A stretch of DNA of 55,829 nt, from contig JAMLIM010000015.1 in NCBI GenBank assembly GCA_023954175.1, positions 1 through 55,829 on the forward strand. Direction: 5' to 3'. The stretch's first letter is position 1; each line of letters starts with the position of its first letter. Of this stretch, positions 29,287 through 37,791 are shown one piece after another. This DNA comes from Rhizobacter sp. Lineage in GTDB: Bacteria; Pseudomonadota; Gammaproteobacteria; Burkholderiales; Burkholderiaceae_C. The translations under genes were made by a program, and so were the position numbers. Under the pieces are notes generated by a model. The model was not told the DNA's origin, did not search any database, and saw only the letters and a program-made list of their open reading frames with translations.

Positions 29287-30192
29287 TTGCCGACCGCGTT
29301 CGAACGCAGCCAGGACGCCATCGACCGCTTTGCGGACGCCTTGTGGATCGAGGACGGCCTGAGCCCCAACACGCTGGCCGCGTACCGGCGCGACCTGACG
29401 CTCTACGCCCAGTGGCTGGCCGCGAAGCACGACCGTGCCCTCGACGAGAGCCGCGAAAGCGATCTGCAGGCGCACGGCGTCGCGCGGCACGAGGCGAGCC
29501 GGGCGAGCACCGCGAACCGGCGGCTCAGCGTCTTCAAGCGCTATTTCCGCTGGGCGTTGCGCGAGCACCGCGTGAGCGCGGACCCGACCTTGCGCCTGCT
29601 GTCGGCGCGCCAGCCGATGCGCGTGCCCAAGACACTGTCCGAGGCGCAGGTCGAGGCGCTGCTCGCCGCGCCCGACATCGAGTCGCCGCGCGGCCTGCGC
29701 GACCGCGCGATGCTCGAACTGATGTACGCGAGCGGTCTGCGCGTGAGCGAGATCGTCGGCTTGAAGAGCGTGCACGTCGGCCTGTCGGACGGCGCGCTGC
29801 ACGTCACCGGCAAGGGCGCGAAGGAGCGCCTCGTGCCCTTCGGCGAGGAGGCGCGCGGCTGGCTCGCGCGCTACATGGGCGGCGCACGCGCGCAGATCCT
29901 CGGGCGGCGCAACTGCGACGCGCTGTTCGTCACCGCCCGCGGCGGCGGCATGACGCGCCAGAGCTTCTGGCTGCTGATCAAGAAGCACGCGCGCGCGGCC
30001 GGCATCGGCGTGCCGATTTCGCCGCACACCTTGCGCCACGCCTTCGCGACGCACCTGCTGAACCACGGCGCCGACCTGCGCGCGGTGCAGATGCTGCTCG
30101 GCCACGCTGACATCTCGACGACCCAGATCTACACTCACGTCGCGCGCGAGCGGCTGCGCACGCTGCATGCGGCGCATCACCCGCGTGGGTGA
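29287..30192 (+). CDS. xerD: tyrosine recombinase XerD
   Basis: A 301-residue site-specific recombinase that, with XerC, resolves chromosome dimers at dif. The N-terminal SAM-like domain (residues 5-95) contains GLSPNTLAAYRRDL; the catalytic domain has Arg in YASGLRVSEIVGL, Lys in TGKGAKERLVPFG, HTLRHAFATHLL, LLGHADISTTQ and the nucleophile Tyr in QIYTHVARERL. The start is taken as TTG 29287 because AGGAGAG lies 6 nt before it and the product then has the length of E. coli XerD; GTG 29176 would add 37 poorly conserved residues. It stands alone, facing away from the AEC gene. Confidence 0.92.
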   Translation: MPTAFERSQDAIDRFADALWIEDGLSPNTLAAYRRDLTLYAQWLAAKHDRALDESRESDLQAHGVARHEASRASTANRRLSVFKRYFRWALREHRVSADPTLRLLSARQPMRVPKTLSEAQVEALLAAPDIESPRGLRDRAMLELMYASGLRVSEIVGLKSVHVGLSDGALHVTGKGAKERLVPFGEEARGWLARYMGGARAQILGRRNCDALFVTARGGGMTRQSFWLLIKKHARAAGIGVPISPHTLRHAFATHLLNHGADLRAVQMLLGHADISTTQIYTHVARERLRTLHAAHHPRG

Positions 30193-30246
30193 TCCTTGCG
30201 CCACCCGCGCGGGTGAACTTCGAGCCCGATTCCCGGTCAGCAGACG

Positions 30247-31104
30247 ATGCCCAGATTGACCTCCCCGCGCCGATGGCTGGCCATCGTTGCGCTCGCCGCG
30301 GCGACGCTCGGCGGCTGCGCGACGCTCGATCATCAACAACGGCGTCTGATCTTCCAGCCGGCGAAGGAAACCTGGTGGGCCGGCGCGCAGGCGGCCGAAG
30401 GCATGACGCCGGTGTGGATCGACTTCACGTCGCGCGAGGCCGGCGAGCCGGCGCAATTGCACGCGCTGTGGCTCGCCAACCAGAACCCGGACGCGCCCGT
30501 GCTGCTCTACCTGCACGGCGCGCGCTGGGACGTGACGGGCAGCGCGCCACGCGTGCGGCGCATGGCCGCGCTCGGCTACTCGGTGCTTGCGATCGACTAT
30601 CGCGGCTTCGGCAAGAGCAGCGGCGGCGACGAACTGCCCTCCGAGGAGCGCGCCTACGAGGACGCGCGCGCCGCCTGGGCCTGGATCGCGCGCGAGCATC
30701 CAACGCAGCGGCGCTACATCTTCGGTCATTCGCTCGGCAGCGCGATCGCGGTCGATCTCGCGGCGCAGGTGGACGACGCGAGCGGGTTGATCGTCGAAGG
30801 CAGCTTCACGTCGATCCCCGACGTGTTCAGCACGCAGCCCTGGGGCTGGCTGCCGTTGACGGGCCTGATCACGCAGCGCTTCGACGCCGCGAGCCGCATC
30901 GCGAAGGTGCGCGTGCCGGTGCTCGTCGTCCACGGCAGCGAAGACACCCTGATCCGCCCCGAACTCGGCCGCGCGCTCTACGAGCAGGCACGCTCGCCCA
31001 AGCGATTCGTGCTCGTCGAAGGCGGGTCGCACCACAACGCGAACGCGCTCGGCCAGGCGCAGTACGCGCAGGCGCTGCACGAACTGTTCGGGCCGACGCT
31101 GTAG
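30247..31104 (+). CDS. alpha/beta hydrolase, lipoprotein
   Basis: A 285-residue hydrolase with a lipoprotein signal: hydrophobic helix then the lipobox LGGC (Cys at about residue 24), so it is probably anchored in an envelope membrane. The alpha/beta-hydrolase core has the oxyanion region LLYLHGARWD, the nucleophile Ser in IFGHSLGSAIAV, the acid in VVHGSEDTLIRP and the His in EGGSHHNAN. It resembles BEM46/YtmA-like serine hydrolases; the substrate is unknown. It lies between xerD and rluF on the same strand, with gaps of about 50 bp, with no clear functional link to either. Confidence 0.87.
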   Translation: MPRLTSPRRWLAIVALAAATLGGCATLDHQQRRLIFQPAKETWWAGAQAAEGMTPVWIDFTSREAGEPAQLHALWLANQNPDAPVLLYLHGARWDVTGSAPRVRRMAALGYSVLAIDYRGFGKSSGGDELPSEERAYEDARAAWAWIAREHPTQRRYIFGHSLGSAIAVDLAAQVDDASGLIVEGSFTSIPDVFSTQPWGWLPLTGLITQRFDAASRIAKVRVPVLVVHGSEDTLIRPELGRALYEQARSPKRFVLVEGGSHHNANALGQAQYAQALHELFGPTL

Positions 31105-31153
31105 GCGGCCTGCGCGCCATGGTTCAATCGGTCTTCACCCGGATCGAACCGCC

Positions 31154-32275
31154 ATGGTCACCCTCAAACTCAAGCCCAAGCCGGTCGCCAAGGCCGCTGC
31201 CGGGCGCGACCGTGTGCGCCCCGGTGCGCCACGCCCACGCCCGACCCTGGCAGAGGCCAGGCGCGAGCGGGAAGCCCCGCCGGTACAGGAGCGCCCGCAA
31301 GAGCGCGCGGCCCGGCCCACACGGGAGCGCGATCGAACCGATCGCAGGCCCGAGACAGGCCGAGCCGCGCCGGCGTCAGGGCCGTCGCGTGGACAACGCG
31401 ACGCTCGAACGCACACACCGAGTGACCGGCCACAACAGGCGCGGCGCGCTCCTGCCCCACCACCTGCCCCGATGCGTGCCCCGATGCACGCGCCGCCGCG
31501 CGAAGCACGCGGCCCCGCGCCCGAGGCGGCAACGGGCAGCATGCGCCTCTCGAAGCGCATGAGCGAGCTTGGCATTGCGTCGCGGCGCGAGGCCGATGAG
31601 TGGATCCCGAAGGGCTGGGTGCGCGTCGACGGCCAGGTCGTCTCCGAGCTCGGCTCGCGCGTGCTGCCCGGCCAGCACATCACGCTCGACGCCAAGGCGC
31701 GCTTCCAGCAGGCGCAGCGGGTGACGGTGCTGTTGCACAAGCCGATCGGCTGGGTCAGCGGCCAGGCCGAGGATGGCTACGAGCCCGCGGTCGTGCTCGT
31801 CAAGCCGCAGACGCAATGGCGCGACGACCATTCGGGCATCCGCTTCCTGCTCAGCCACCTGCGCCACCTCGTGCCTGCGGGGCGGCTCGACATCGACTCC
31901 ACCGGCCTGCTCGTGCTGACGCAGGACGGCCGCATCGCGCGCCAGCTCATCGGCGAGGACTCCGAGGTCGAGAAGGAGTACCTGGTGCGCGTCGAGCCGC
32001 AAGGTGAGCCGCTCTCGGACGCCGGCCTGGCTTTGCTGAACCACGGCCTCGAGCTCGACGGCGAGGCCTTGAAGCCGGCGCACGTCGAATGGGTCAACGC
32101 CGAGCAGTTGCGCTTCGTCCTGCGCGAAGGCAAGAAGCGCCAGATCCGCCGCATGTGCGAGGCGGTCGGCCTGAAGGTGACGGGCCTGAAGCGCGTGCGC
32201 ATCGGCAGCGTGATGCTCGGCGACCTGCCCGTCGGCCAGTGGCGCTACCTGCGGCTCGACGAACGGTTTGCCTGA
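31154..32275 (+). CDS. rluF: 23S rRNA pseudouridine synthase, RluF-like
   Basis: A 373-residue RsuA-family enzyme. An S4 RNA-binding domain (from about residue 130: MRLSKRMSELGIASRREADE) precedes the synthase domain with the catalytic Asp in AGRLDIDSTGLLVLTQDG and the motif REGKKRQIRRMCEAVG. The latter and the region LKRVRIGSVMLGDLPVGQWR match RluF-type enzymes that modify a uridine near the peptidyl-transferase centre of 23S rRNA. The first 129 residues are low-complexity, rich in Arg, Pro and Ala, and absent from E. coli RluF; an ATG at 31541 would give the bare 244-residue enzyme. No strong Shine-Dalgarno decides between the starts. Confidence 0.85.
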   Translation: MVTLKLKPKPVAKAAAGRDRVRPGAPRPRPTLAEARREREAPPVQERPQERAARPTRERDRTDRRPETGRAAPASGPSRGQRDARTHTPSDRPQQARRAPAPPPAPMRAPMHAPPREARGPAPEAATGSMRLSKRMSELGIASRREADEWIPKGWVRVDGQVVSELGSRVLPGQHITLDAKARFQQAQRVTVLLHKPIGWVSGQAEDGYEPAVVLVKPQTQWRDDHSGIRFLLSHLRHLVPAGRLDIDSTGLLVLTQDGRIARQLIGEDSEVEKEYLVRVEPQGEPLSDAGLALLNHGLELDGEALKPAHVEWVNAEQLRFVLREGKKRQIRRMCEAVGLKVTGLKRVRIGSVMLGDLPVGQWRYLRLDERFA

Positions 32276-32320
32276 GCCTCGGCGCGCGGTTCATCCGCCG
32301 AAGCCGATCGTGCACGGCGA

Positions 32321-33529
32321 TCAGAAGTAGTAGCGCCAACGCAGCGTCACCGTCGGCGGCAGCTGGCCGAACTCCGACTGCGGCTGCCCTGCGGCGGTGA
32401 GTCCTTTGCCGCTGCCGACGGCCAGCGACAGCAGCAGGTCGGACTCGTTGGCGAGCGAATAGATCAGGTTGAGCTGGTTCAGCAGCGAGACCTCGCGCTG
32501 GCCCTGGTCGTTCTTCAGCATGGCGCCGAGCAGCATGTAGTTCAGGCTCAGCAGCGGCGTCAGTTCCTTCTGCAGGCCGAAGCCGAGCAGGTGCCGGCTC
32601 ATCTGCTGCTGCAGGCCGTAGCGAAATCGCAGCGGCAACACCGTCGAGGGCAGCTGATCCTCGCGCGTCGCGCCGGCGCTGTTGTCGTAGACCTCGAGCG
32701 TCAGCAGCGTGCCGTCGTCGAGCCGGTAGTCGACGCCGGCGATCCAGAACAGCGACCTGTCACCAGTGTCGTGCCACTTCGTGTAGAGGCCCTCGACGCG
32801 CCAGCCCAGGCCCTTCCAGTCGCCCTCGAGGGCGCCACCGAACTGATCGTTGCCGATCACGCGGCCGCCGACGATCGTCAACTGCGAGGTCTCGCCGACC
32901 CGGGTGCTGTAGTGCACCGCAGCGCTGGACGGTATCGACGCATCGTCCGCCGGCCCGGGCGAGAACACGCCGGCCAGCGACGAAAACGCCGACGGGTACC
33001 AGCTGAGCACGGCGGCATCGATGCCGGGCTTGAAGTCGGTGTCGAGCGCGGTCGGTGCGAAGGCGCCGAAGACGTTCAGCGGTTGCCAGAAGCGCCCGAC
33101 GCCCCAGTCGATCGGCTGGCGCCCGAGCGAGACCGATGCCCGATCGAAGCGCCATTCGTAGTACGCGCGGTCGACCTCCCACGCGAGCACGGTCGTGTCG
33201 TACAGACCGTCGCTGCTGACCTGTGCGCCCGCCAGCGGGCGGTAGCGGAACAGGTCGCTCGACTGCAGCCCCGGCACCGCGAAGCCGCGATAGTGCTGGC
33301 GGCCGACGATGCCGTGCGCCGACCACTCGGCGCTGTCGCTGAAGTCGTCGAGCATCAGCCGCCCGCTTTGCTGGTCGGCGGTGGGCGGGTTGTAACCCGA
33401 GTCGTAGCCGGCGTCGCCCTGCGACGGATGCGCAGCCGTGCCGAGCAGCGAGACCCGGGCCGTGACATCGACCGCCTGCGCGCCGCCGCAGGCCAGACCC
33501 GCGACCAGCAGCCATGCAAGGTGTCGCAT
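32321..33529 (-). CDS. outer-membrane beta-barrel protein of the LolA/MacB-like operon
   Basis: A 402-residue protein with a signal peptide (LLVAGLACGGAQA) and alternating polar and aromatic strands throughout, ending in LRWRYYF, the aromatic C-terminus recognised by the BAM complex. Segments such as SVSLGRQPIDWGVGRFWQP recall alginate-export/porin-like barrels (DUF1302-like), but I cannot name the family firmly. ATG 33529 is the start that gives the signal peptide. It is the last gene of a five-gene operon with an ABC exporter and a LolA-like carrier, so it probably forms the outer-membrane exit or receiver for the same cargo. Confidence 0.75.
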   Translation of the reverse strand: MRHLAWLLVAGLACGGAQAVDVTARVSLLGTAAHPSQGDAGYDSGYNPPTADQQSGRLMLDDFSDSAEWSAHGIVGRQHYRGFAVPGLQSSDLFRYRPLAGAQVSSDGLYDTTVLAWEVDRAYYEWRFDRASVSLGRQPIDWGVGRFWQPLNVFGAFAPTALDTDFKPGIDAAVLSWYPSAFSSLAGVFSPGPADDASIPSSAAVHYSTRVGETSQLTIVGGRVIGNDQFGGALEGDWKGLGWRVEGLYTKWHDTGDRSLFWIAGVDYRLDDGTLLTLEVYDNSAGATREDQLPSTVLPLRFRYGLQQQMSRHLLGFGLQKELTPLLSLNYMLLGAMLKNDQGQREVSLLNQLNLIYSLANESDLLLSLAVGSGKGLTAAGQPQSEFGQLPPTVTLRWRYYF

Positions 33530-33548
33530 CAGCGCGGCTCGGGTCGGC

Positions 33549-34259
33549 TCAGGCGATGGTCTCGGCCAGCGGACGCTTGACGCGCCGGTCGCTTTCGATG
33601 CGGCCGTCGCGCAGCGTGATGATGCGTTCGGCACGCTCCATCACGCGTGGATCGTGGGTCGAGAACAGGAAAGTCGTCTTCTCCTCGCGCGACAGGCAGT
33701 GCATGATGTCCAGCAGGGCCGTCGCGTTGTCGGAGTCGAGGTTGGCGGTCGGCTCGTCGGCCAGCACCAGGCGCGGGTTGGCGGCCAGCGCACGCGCCAC
33801 CGCCACGCGCTGCTGCTGCCCGCCGCTCAACGCCGAGGGCCGGCGCTCCATCACCTCGCCCAGGCCGACCAGATCGAGGTAGTGCTGCGCGCGTTCGCGC
33901 CGCTCGGCCGCCGGCTGGCCCTGCAGCACCATCACCAGCTCGACGTTCTCCAGCGCCGACAGCACCGCTACCAGGTTGTAGGCCTGGAAGATGAAGCCGA
34001 GCTCGAACAGGCGAAATCCCGACAGTTCGGCCTCGGGCAGCGTCGTGATCTCGGTGCCGTTGACCGCGACCTTGCCGCGGCTGGGCGCGTCCAGGCCGCC
34101 GATGATGTTCAGCAGCGTCGTCTTGCCCGAGCCCGACGGGCCGACCAGCGCCGCGAATTCGCCTTCCTGCACTTCAAGGGCGATGCCGTCGAGCGCGTGC
34201 ACCTGCAGTTCGCCCCGGCCGTAGGTCTTGCCGACGCCGCTCAAGCTCAAGAGTGCCAT
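33549..34259 (-). CDS. ABC exporter ATP-binding protein, LolD/MacB type
   Basis: A 236-residue ATPase. Walker A is GPSGSGKTT, the Q-loop FQAYNLVAVL, the signature ALSGGQQQRVAVARAL, Walker B LVLADEPTANLD and the switch His STHDPRV. The class is that of LolD and MacB, which work by mechanotransmission with MacB/LolC-like permeases. It follows the second permease gene by 19 bp and precedes the barrel gene by 19 bp. It is a different system from the housekeeping LolD at 48030. Confidence 0.9.
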   Translation of the reverse strand: MALLSLSGVGKTYGRGELQVHALDGIALEVQEGEFAALVGPSGSGKTTLLNIIGGLDAPSRGKVAVNGTEITTLPEAELSGFRLFELGFIFQAYNLVAVLSALENVELVMVLQGQPAAERRERAQHYLDLVGLGEVMERRPSALSGGQQQRVAVARALAANPRLVLADEPTANLDSDNATALLDIMHCLSREEKTTFLFSTHDPRVMERAERIITLRDGRIESDRRVKRPLAETIA

Positions 34260-34278
34260 GTGATTGCTCCGGTTGACT

Positions 34279-35580
34279 TCATGTGCGCAGGGCGTGCACC
34301 GGCGTCACGCGGGCCGCCTTGATCGCGGGGTAGATGCCGCTGCCCAACGTGGCGGCAAAGATGATCAGCGTCAGCTGCAGCACACGCTGCGACGACAGCT
34401 CGGTGTGGATCACCGGGTCCATGAACGTGCCCATCATCGCGGTGCTGTCACCCATCAGCGCGCCGACGTCGATGCCGGCATGGGCGAACCACAGGTGCGC
34501 ACCGCCGCCGAAGATCCAGCCGATGACCACCGCCAGCAGCCCGAGCAGCAGCGATTCACAGAACACCAGCATCAGCAGGTGCCGCCGGCCGAGTCCGAGC
34601 GCCCGCAGCAGCCCGAACTCGCGCGTGCGTTCGAGCACGCTCATCAGCACGGTGTTGACGATGCCGAACACCACGAGCACCAGGATCAGCAGCAGGAACA
34701 CGTAGTTGCCGGCGTCGTCGATGAACACGAACTGCACCAGCTGCGGCATCATCTCGCGCCAGTCCAGCGCCACCACCTGATCGTTGTCGAGTCCGGCCTT
34801 GAGCCTGGCGCTCCACGTGGGCAGCGTGTCGGGGTTGTCGAGGAAGATCGCGAAGCGCGTCACCGGGGCCTTCGTCGCATCGGCGCCTTCGCCCTCGAGG
34901 AACAGCCGCGCGAGCCCGATGTCGGCGAGCACCAGGAAGTCGTCGAGTTCATCGACCTTCGAGTCGAAGATGCCGCGCACCCGGCCCAGTTGCGCCTGCG
35001 AGTCGCCGCCCTGCTTGCCGGCCATCAGCACCACCTTGGCGCCGACCCCGGCCTTGAGCTTGCGCGCCATGCCGTCGCCGATGACGATGCCGCGTGCGTC
35101 GCCCGGCGCGAACCACTCGCCTTCGACCAGCCGCGGCTTGAGCATGCGCACGCGCTCGTCGTCGGCGCTGGCCAGGCCTTCGAGCGCGGCGCCGACCGAA
35201 TTGGCCGGAGTGCTCGCCAGCACCTGCAGCGAGATGCGCGGCTCGACGCGGCCGGGAACATCCAGACTGCGGATCTTCGCCGCCAGCGCCTCGCCGTCGG
35301 CGAGGAAGCGGTGGTTGGCCGGCGACTCGAGGTAGCCGCGCGGCTGCACCGTGATGTGGCCTTCGCCGAGCTTGATGGCATTGCGGATCATCGAGTTGTG
35401 GGCGCCGTCGCCGAGGCCGATCATCACGACCGCCAGGCCAAAGCCGAAGGCGATGCTCGTCAGGGTGATCAGCGTGCGGCGGCGCTGGCGCCACAGATTG
35501 CGCCAGGCCAGCATCAGCATCACGCCGAAAGGCAGGCTGGCGCGATGGCCGCCGGACGAGGACAGTTGCATTGGGCTCAT
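34279..35580 (-). CDS. MacB/LolC-like ABC permease, second of two
   Basis: A 433-residue permease with the type VII exporter layout: one N-terminal helix (LAWRNLWRQRRRTLITL region, residues 20-45), a periplasmic domain of about 240 residues, then three C-terminal helices with the FtsX-type core (YVFLLLILVLVVFGIVNTVL, ERTREFGLLRALGLGRRHL). ATG 35580 overlaps the stop of the upstream permease as ATGA, so the two are translationally coupled. The pair likely forms a heterodimer with the ATPase at 33549, taking a lipid or lipoprotein-like cargo from the outer leaf of the inner membrane. Confidence 0.88.
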   Translation of the reverse strand: MSPMQLSSSGGHRASLPFGVMLMLAWRNLWRQRRRTLITLTSIAFGFGLAVVMIGLGDGAHNSMIRNAIKLGEGHITVQPRGYLESPANHRFLADGEALAAKIRSLDVPGRVEPRISLQVLASTPANSVGAALEGLASADDERVRMLKPRLVEGEWFAPGDARGIVIGDGMARKLKAGVGAKVVLMAGKQGGDSQAQLGRVRGIFDSKVDELDDFLVLADIGLARLFLEGEGADATKAPVTRFAIFLDNPDTLPTWSARLKAGLDNDQVVALDWREMMPQLVQFVFIDDAGNYVFLLLILVLVVFGIVNTVLMSVLERTREFGLLRALGLGRRHLLMLVFCESLLLGLLAVVIGWIFGGGAHLWFAHAGIDVGALMGDSTAMMGTFMDPVIHTELSSQRVLQLTLIIFAATLGSGIYPAIKAARVTPVHALRT

Positions 35581-36917
35581 CGCATGGCCTCCGCGGGCTT
35601 GACGCGCACCACGCGCCACGACGGCAGCAGCGCCGCGACCATCGTCACCCCCACCACCATCAGGCAGGCATAGACCAGCTGCGTCGGCGTGAACTGCACC
35701 GCCAGCACCGGGTCGATGACGACGCCGGCCATGTCGAAGCCGTCGGGCAGGTTGCCGCTCAGGTCGATGCCGTTCTTCAGCGGGCCCTTGACCAGCGCGA
35801 GGCCGACGACGCTGCCGGCCAGCGCCGACACCAGCGCCAGGAACAGCGACTCGATCAGCACCATCAGCAACAACCAGCCCTTGTTCATGCCGATCGCGCG
35901 CAGCAGGCCGAACTCGCGCGTGCGTTCGTGGATCGCCATCAGCATGGTGTTGAGCATGCCGAGCGCAGCGAGCGCGACGACGATCAGCCCGAAGATCCAG
36001 ACCACGCCTTCGTACATGTTCAGCATGTCGGCCAGCGCCGGCACGATCTGGCGCCAGTTGCGCACGATGGCCTTGCCGCCGAGTGCGTCGAGCGGCATCT
36101 GCGCCGTCAAGGTCGCGAGCTCCGTATCGAGCGCGGCCTGCACTTCGGGCAGGCGCGACACGTCGTCGAGCCTGACCGACAGCTCGTGGAACCCGTCGTC
36201 GAGCACCATCAGTTCGCGAAAGGCGTCGATCGACATCAGCACACCGCTGCGGTCGAAACCCGGGTCGACCGGCTTGAGCACGCCGGCCACGCGGTACAGC
36301 GCGTTGCCGATGCTGCCATCCGCTGCCTGCGTCACCAGCACGAGTTCACCACCGGGGCCGATGTTCATGTTCTTCGCCAGCTGCGCGCCGACCACCACGT
36401 TGTGGCGCGGCAGCCCGGCGGCACTCGGCGGCGCCGGGCCGAGGTCGGCGTCGCCCGCGCGCAGGGCGTCGAGCAGCCGCGTCACCCGCGGCTCGCGCTG
36501 CGGGTCGACGGCCTTGATCAGCACGCCGGTGGACGTGTGGTCGGTACTCGCGAGCGCGGACGCGTAAAGCCTGGGCGCCACCTCGATGCCGGGGATGTCG
36601 CGCTCGATGCGCGTCATGTAGGCCCAGGGCAGCGTGGCGTAGAGATCCTGATCGGCGACGAAGGCCGCGCGATGCACCTGCAGGTGGCCAATCGACAAGT
36701 CCGTGGCGTGCTCGACCATCTGCCGCGTCATGCCGTTGACCAGCGCCAGGTACAGGATCAGCAGCACCAGGCTGCCGCCCAGCGCGGCGACGGTGAGCGC
36801 GCTGCGCACCGGGTTGCGCCAGATGTTGCGCCAGGCCATGAAGACAAGCATCGCCAGCGTGCCGCCGCCGCTGCCGCGCCTGCCTGCCGATGGGCGGACC
36901 AGCGAAGGCCGAATCAC
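35577..36917 (-). CDS. MacB/LolC-like ABC permease, first of two
   Basis: A 446-residue permease with the same layout as its neighbour: helix 1 with FMAWRNIWRNPVRSALTVAA, a large periplasmic domain (about residues 60-310) and three C-terminal helices with ERTREFGLLRAIGMNKGWL. Its start is a GTG at 36917, 2 bp after the stop of the LolA-like gene, so coupling is likely. Having two different permeases, as in LolC plus LolE, suggests an asymmetric transporter. The sequence does not reveal the cargo. Confidence 0.88.
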   Translation of the reverse strand: MIRPSLVRPSAGRRGSGGGTLAMLVFMAWRNIWRNPVRSALTVAALGGSLVLLILYLALVNGMTRQMVEHATDLSIGHLQVHRAAFVADQDLYATLPWAYMTRIERDIPGIEVAPRLYASALASTDHTSTGVLIKAVDPQREPRVTRLLDALRAGDADLGPAPPSAAGLPRHNVVVGAQLAKNMNIGPGGELVLVTQAADGSIGNALYRVAGVLKPVDPGFDRSGVLMSIDAFRELMVLDDGFHELSVRLDDVSRLPEVQAALDTELATLTAQMPLDALGGKAIVRNWRQIVPALADMLNMYEGVVWIFGLIVVALAALGMLNTMLMAIHERTREFGLLRAIGMNKGWLLLMVLIESLFLALVSALAGSVVGLALVKGPLKNGIDLSGNLPDGFDMAGVVIDPVLAVQFTPTQLVYACLMVVGVTMVAALLPSWRVVRVKPAEAMR

Positions 36918-36919
36918 GT

Positions 36920-37687
36920 TCAGCGCCGCTGCTGCAGGCTTTGCAGCGAGAAGAACGACGCCTCGAGCGGCACGCCGAACTGGATGTCGTCATAGACGAT
37001 GACGGTCGATTCGTCGGGCTTGTCCATCGGCTGCAGCCGCATGCGCATCGGCACGACGCGCTTGCCGATGGGCTTGAACTGGTCGAACGTCATCGTGCGG
37101 ATCAGCTTGCCCTGCTCGTCGTAGTAGCGCGACTCGATCGGCGCCAGCGACTTCTGGTCGATCAGCGTCACGACCTTGCCCCAGACGATGGCGGCATCGG
37201 GCTTGGCGATCGAGGTGATCTCGTAGACGGCCTTGCCGTCACGCTCGCCCTCGAAGCTGAGCGTGGAGTCGTAGTCGGCCTCGAAGCTGCTGTCCTTGAC
37301 CAGGTCGTCGTTGGTGAAGTGGCTGCCCATCCACGAGCCCGACATCATGCTCGACGGCACCTTGGTGACGCGGTTGATCTTGGGCAGGTAGTTCCAGATG
37401 TTGTCCTCGACCTTGAGCGTCGCGATGCCGCGGTCCTTGACCGGCTCGCGGATCACGACCAGCGAATACGCCTTGCCGCGCGACCAGGACTCCATCGTCA
37501 TCGTGCGCTCGTAGCGCTGCGTCTTCACCGTCATCGTCATCAAAGCCTGCGAGGTGTCGCCGCGCCACAGGTCGTCGATGTGGCGGATCAGTTCGCCGAC
37601 GGTGACGGCGTGGGATGCAGCGCTTGCCAGCAGCAGCGCGAGCAGCGACGCCGCGCGCCGCAAGCCCCGGGAAGTGATGACGTTCAT
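36920..37687 (-). CDS. LolA-like outer-membrane lipoprotein-sorting family protein
   Basis: A 255-residue periplasmic protein. A signal peptide (SLLALLLASAASHA) precedes a domain with the features of the outer-membrane lipoprotein-sorting family: DTSQALMTMTVKTQRYERTM, IWNYLPKINRVTKVP, MSGSWMGSHFTNDDLV and YDEQGKLIRTMTFDQF. The unclosed beta-barrel fold of these proteins shields a lipid chain in the periplasm. As first gene of the operon it would ferry the cargo extracted by the ABC exporter to the outer-membrane barrel. The gene is divergent from the TetR gene, which probably controls it. Confidence 0.85.
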   Translation of the reverse strand: MNVITSRGLRRAASLLALLLASAASHAVTVGELIRHIDDLWRGDTSQALMTMTVKTQRYERTMTMESWSRGKAYSLVVIREPVKDRGIATLKVEDNIWNYLPKINRVTKVPSSMMSGSWMGSHFTNDDLVKDSSFEADYDSTLSFEGERDGKAVYEITSIAKPDAAIVWGKVVTLIDQKSLAPIESRYYDEQGKLIRTMTFDQFKPIGKRVVPMRMRLQPMDKPDESTVIVYDDIQFGVPLEASFFSLQSLQQRR

Positions 37688-37708
37688 GTGGATGGCGGGA
37701 GTTTCAAC

Positions 37709-37749
37709 TTGACAGTATGACCGTCAGTTCACAAAATGACCAGCAGTCA
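37709..37749 (+). promoter_or_regulatory. tetR promoter with paired TGAC/GTCA palindromes
   Basis: TTGACA (37709-37714), 17 bp and CAAAAT (37732-37737) form a + strand promoter for tetR. TGACCGTCA (37718-37726) and TGACCAGCAGTCA (37737-37749) are two short palindromes sharing TGAC...GTCA arms; one lies in the spacer and the other overlaps the end of the -10 box. They lie between tetR and the divergent export operon and are good candidate operators for both. No convincing - strand promoter was found. Confidence 0.5.
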
Positions 37750-37791
37750 ATATCGCGGTCGGTCTTCACCCGTCCGGCAGTGCGCAGCGCC

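Noticed and set aside
37717-37791. Earlier in-frame ATG for the TetR gene
   Set aside because: It lies within the -35/-10 spacer of the predicted promoter, so it could not be part of the transcript.
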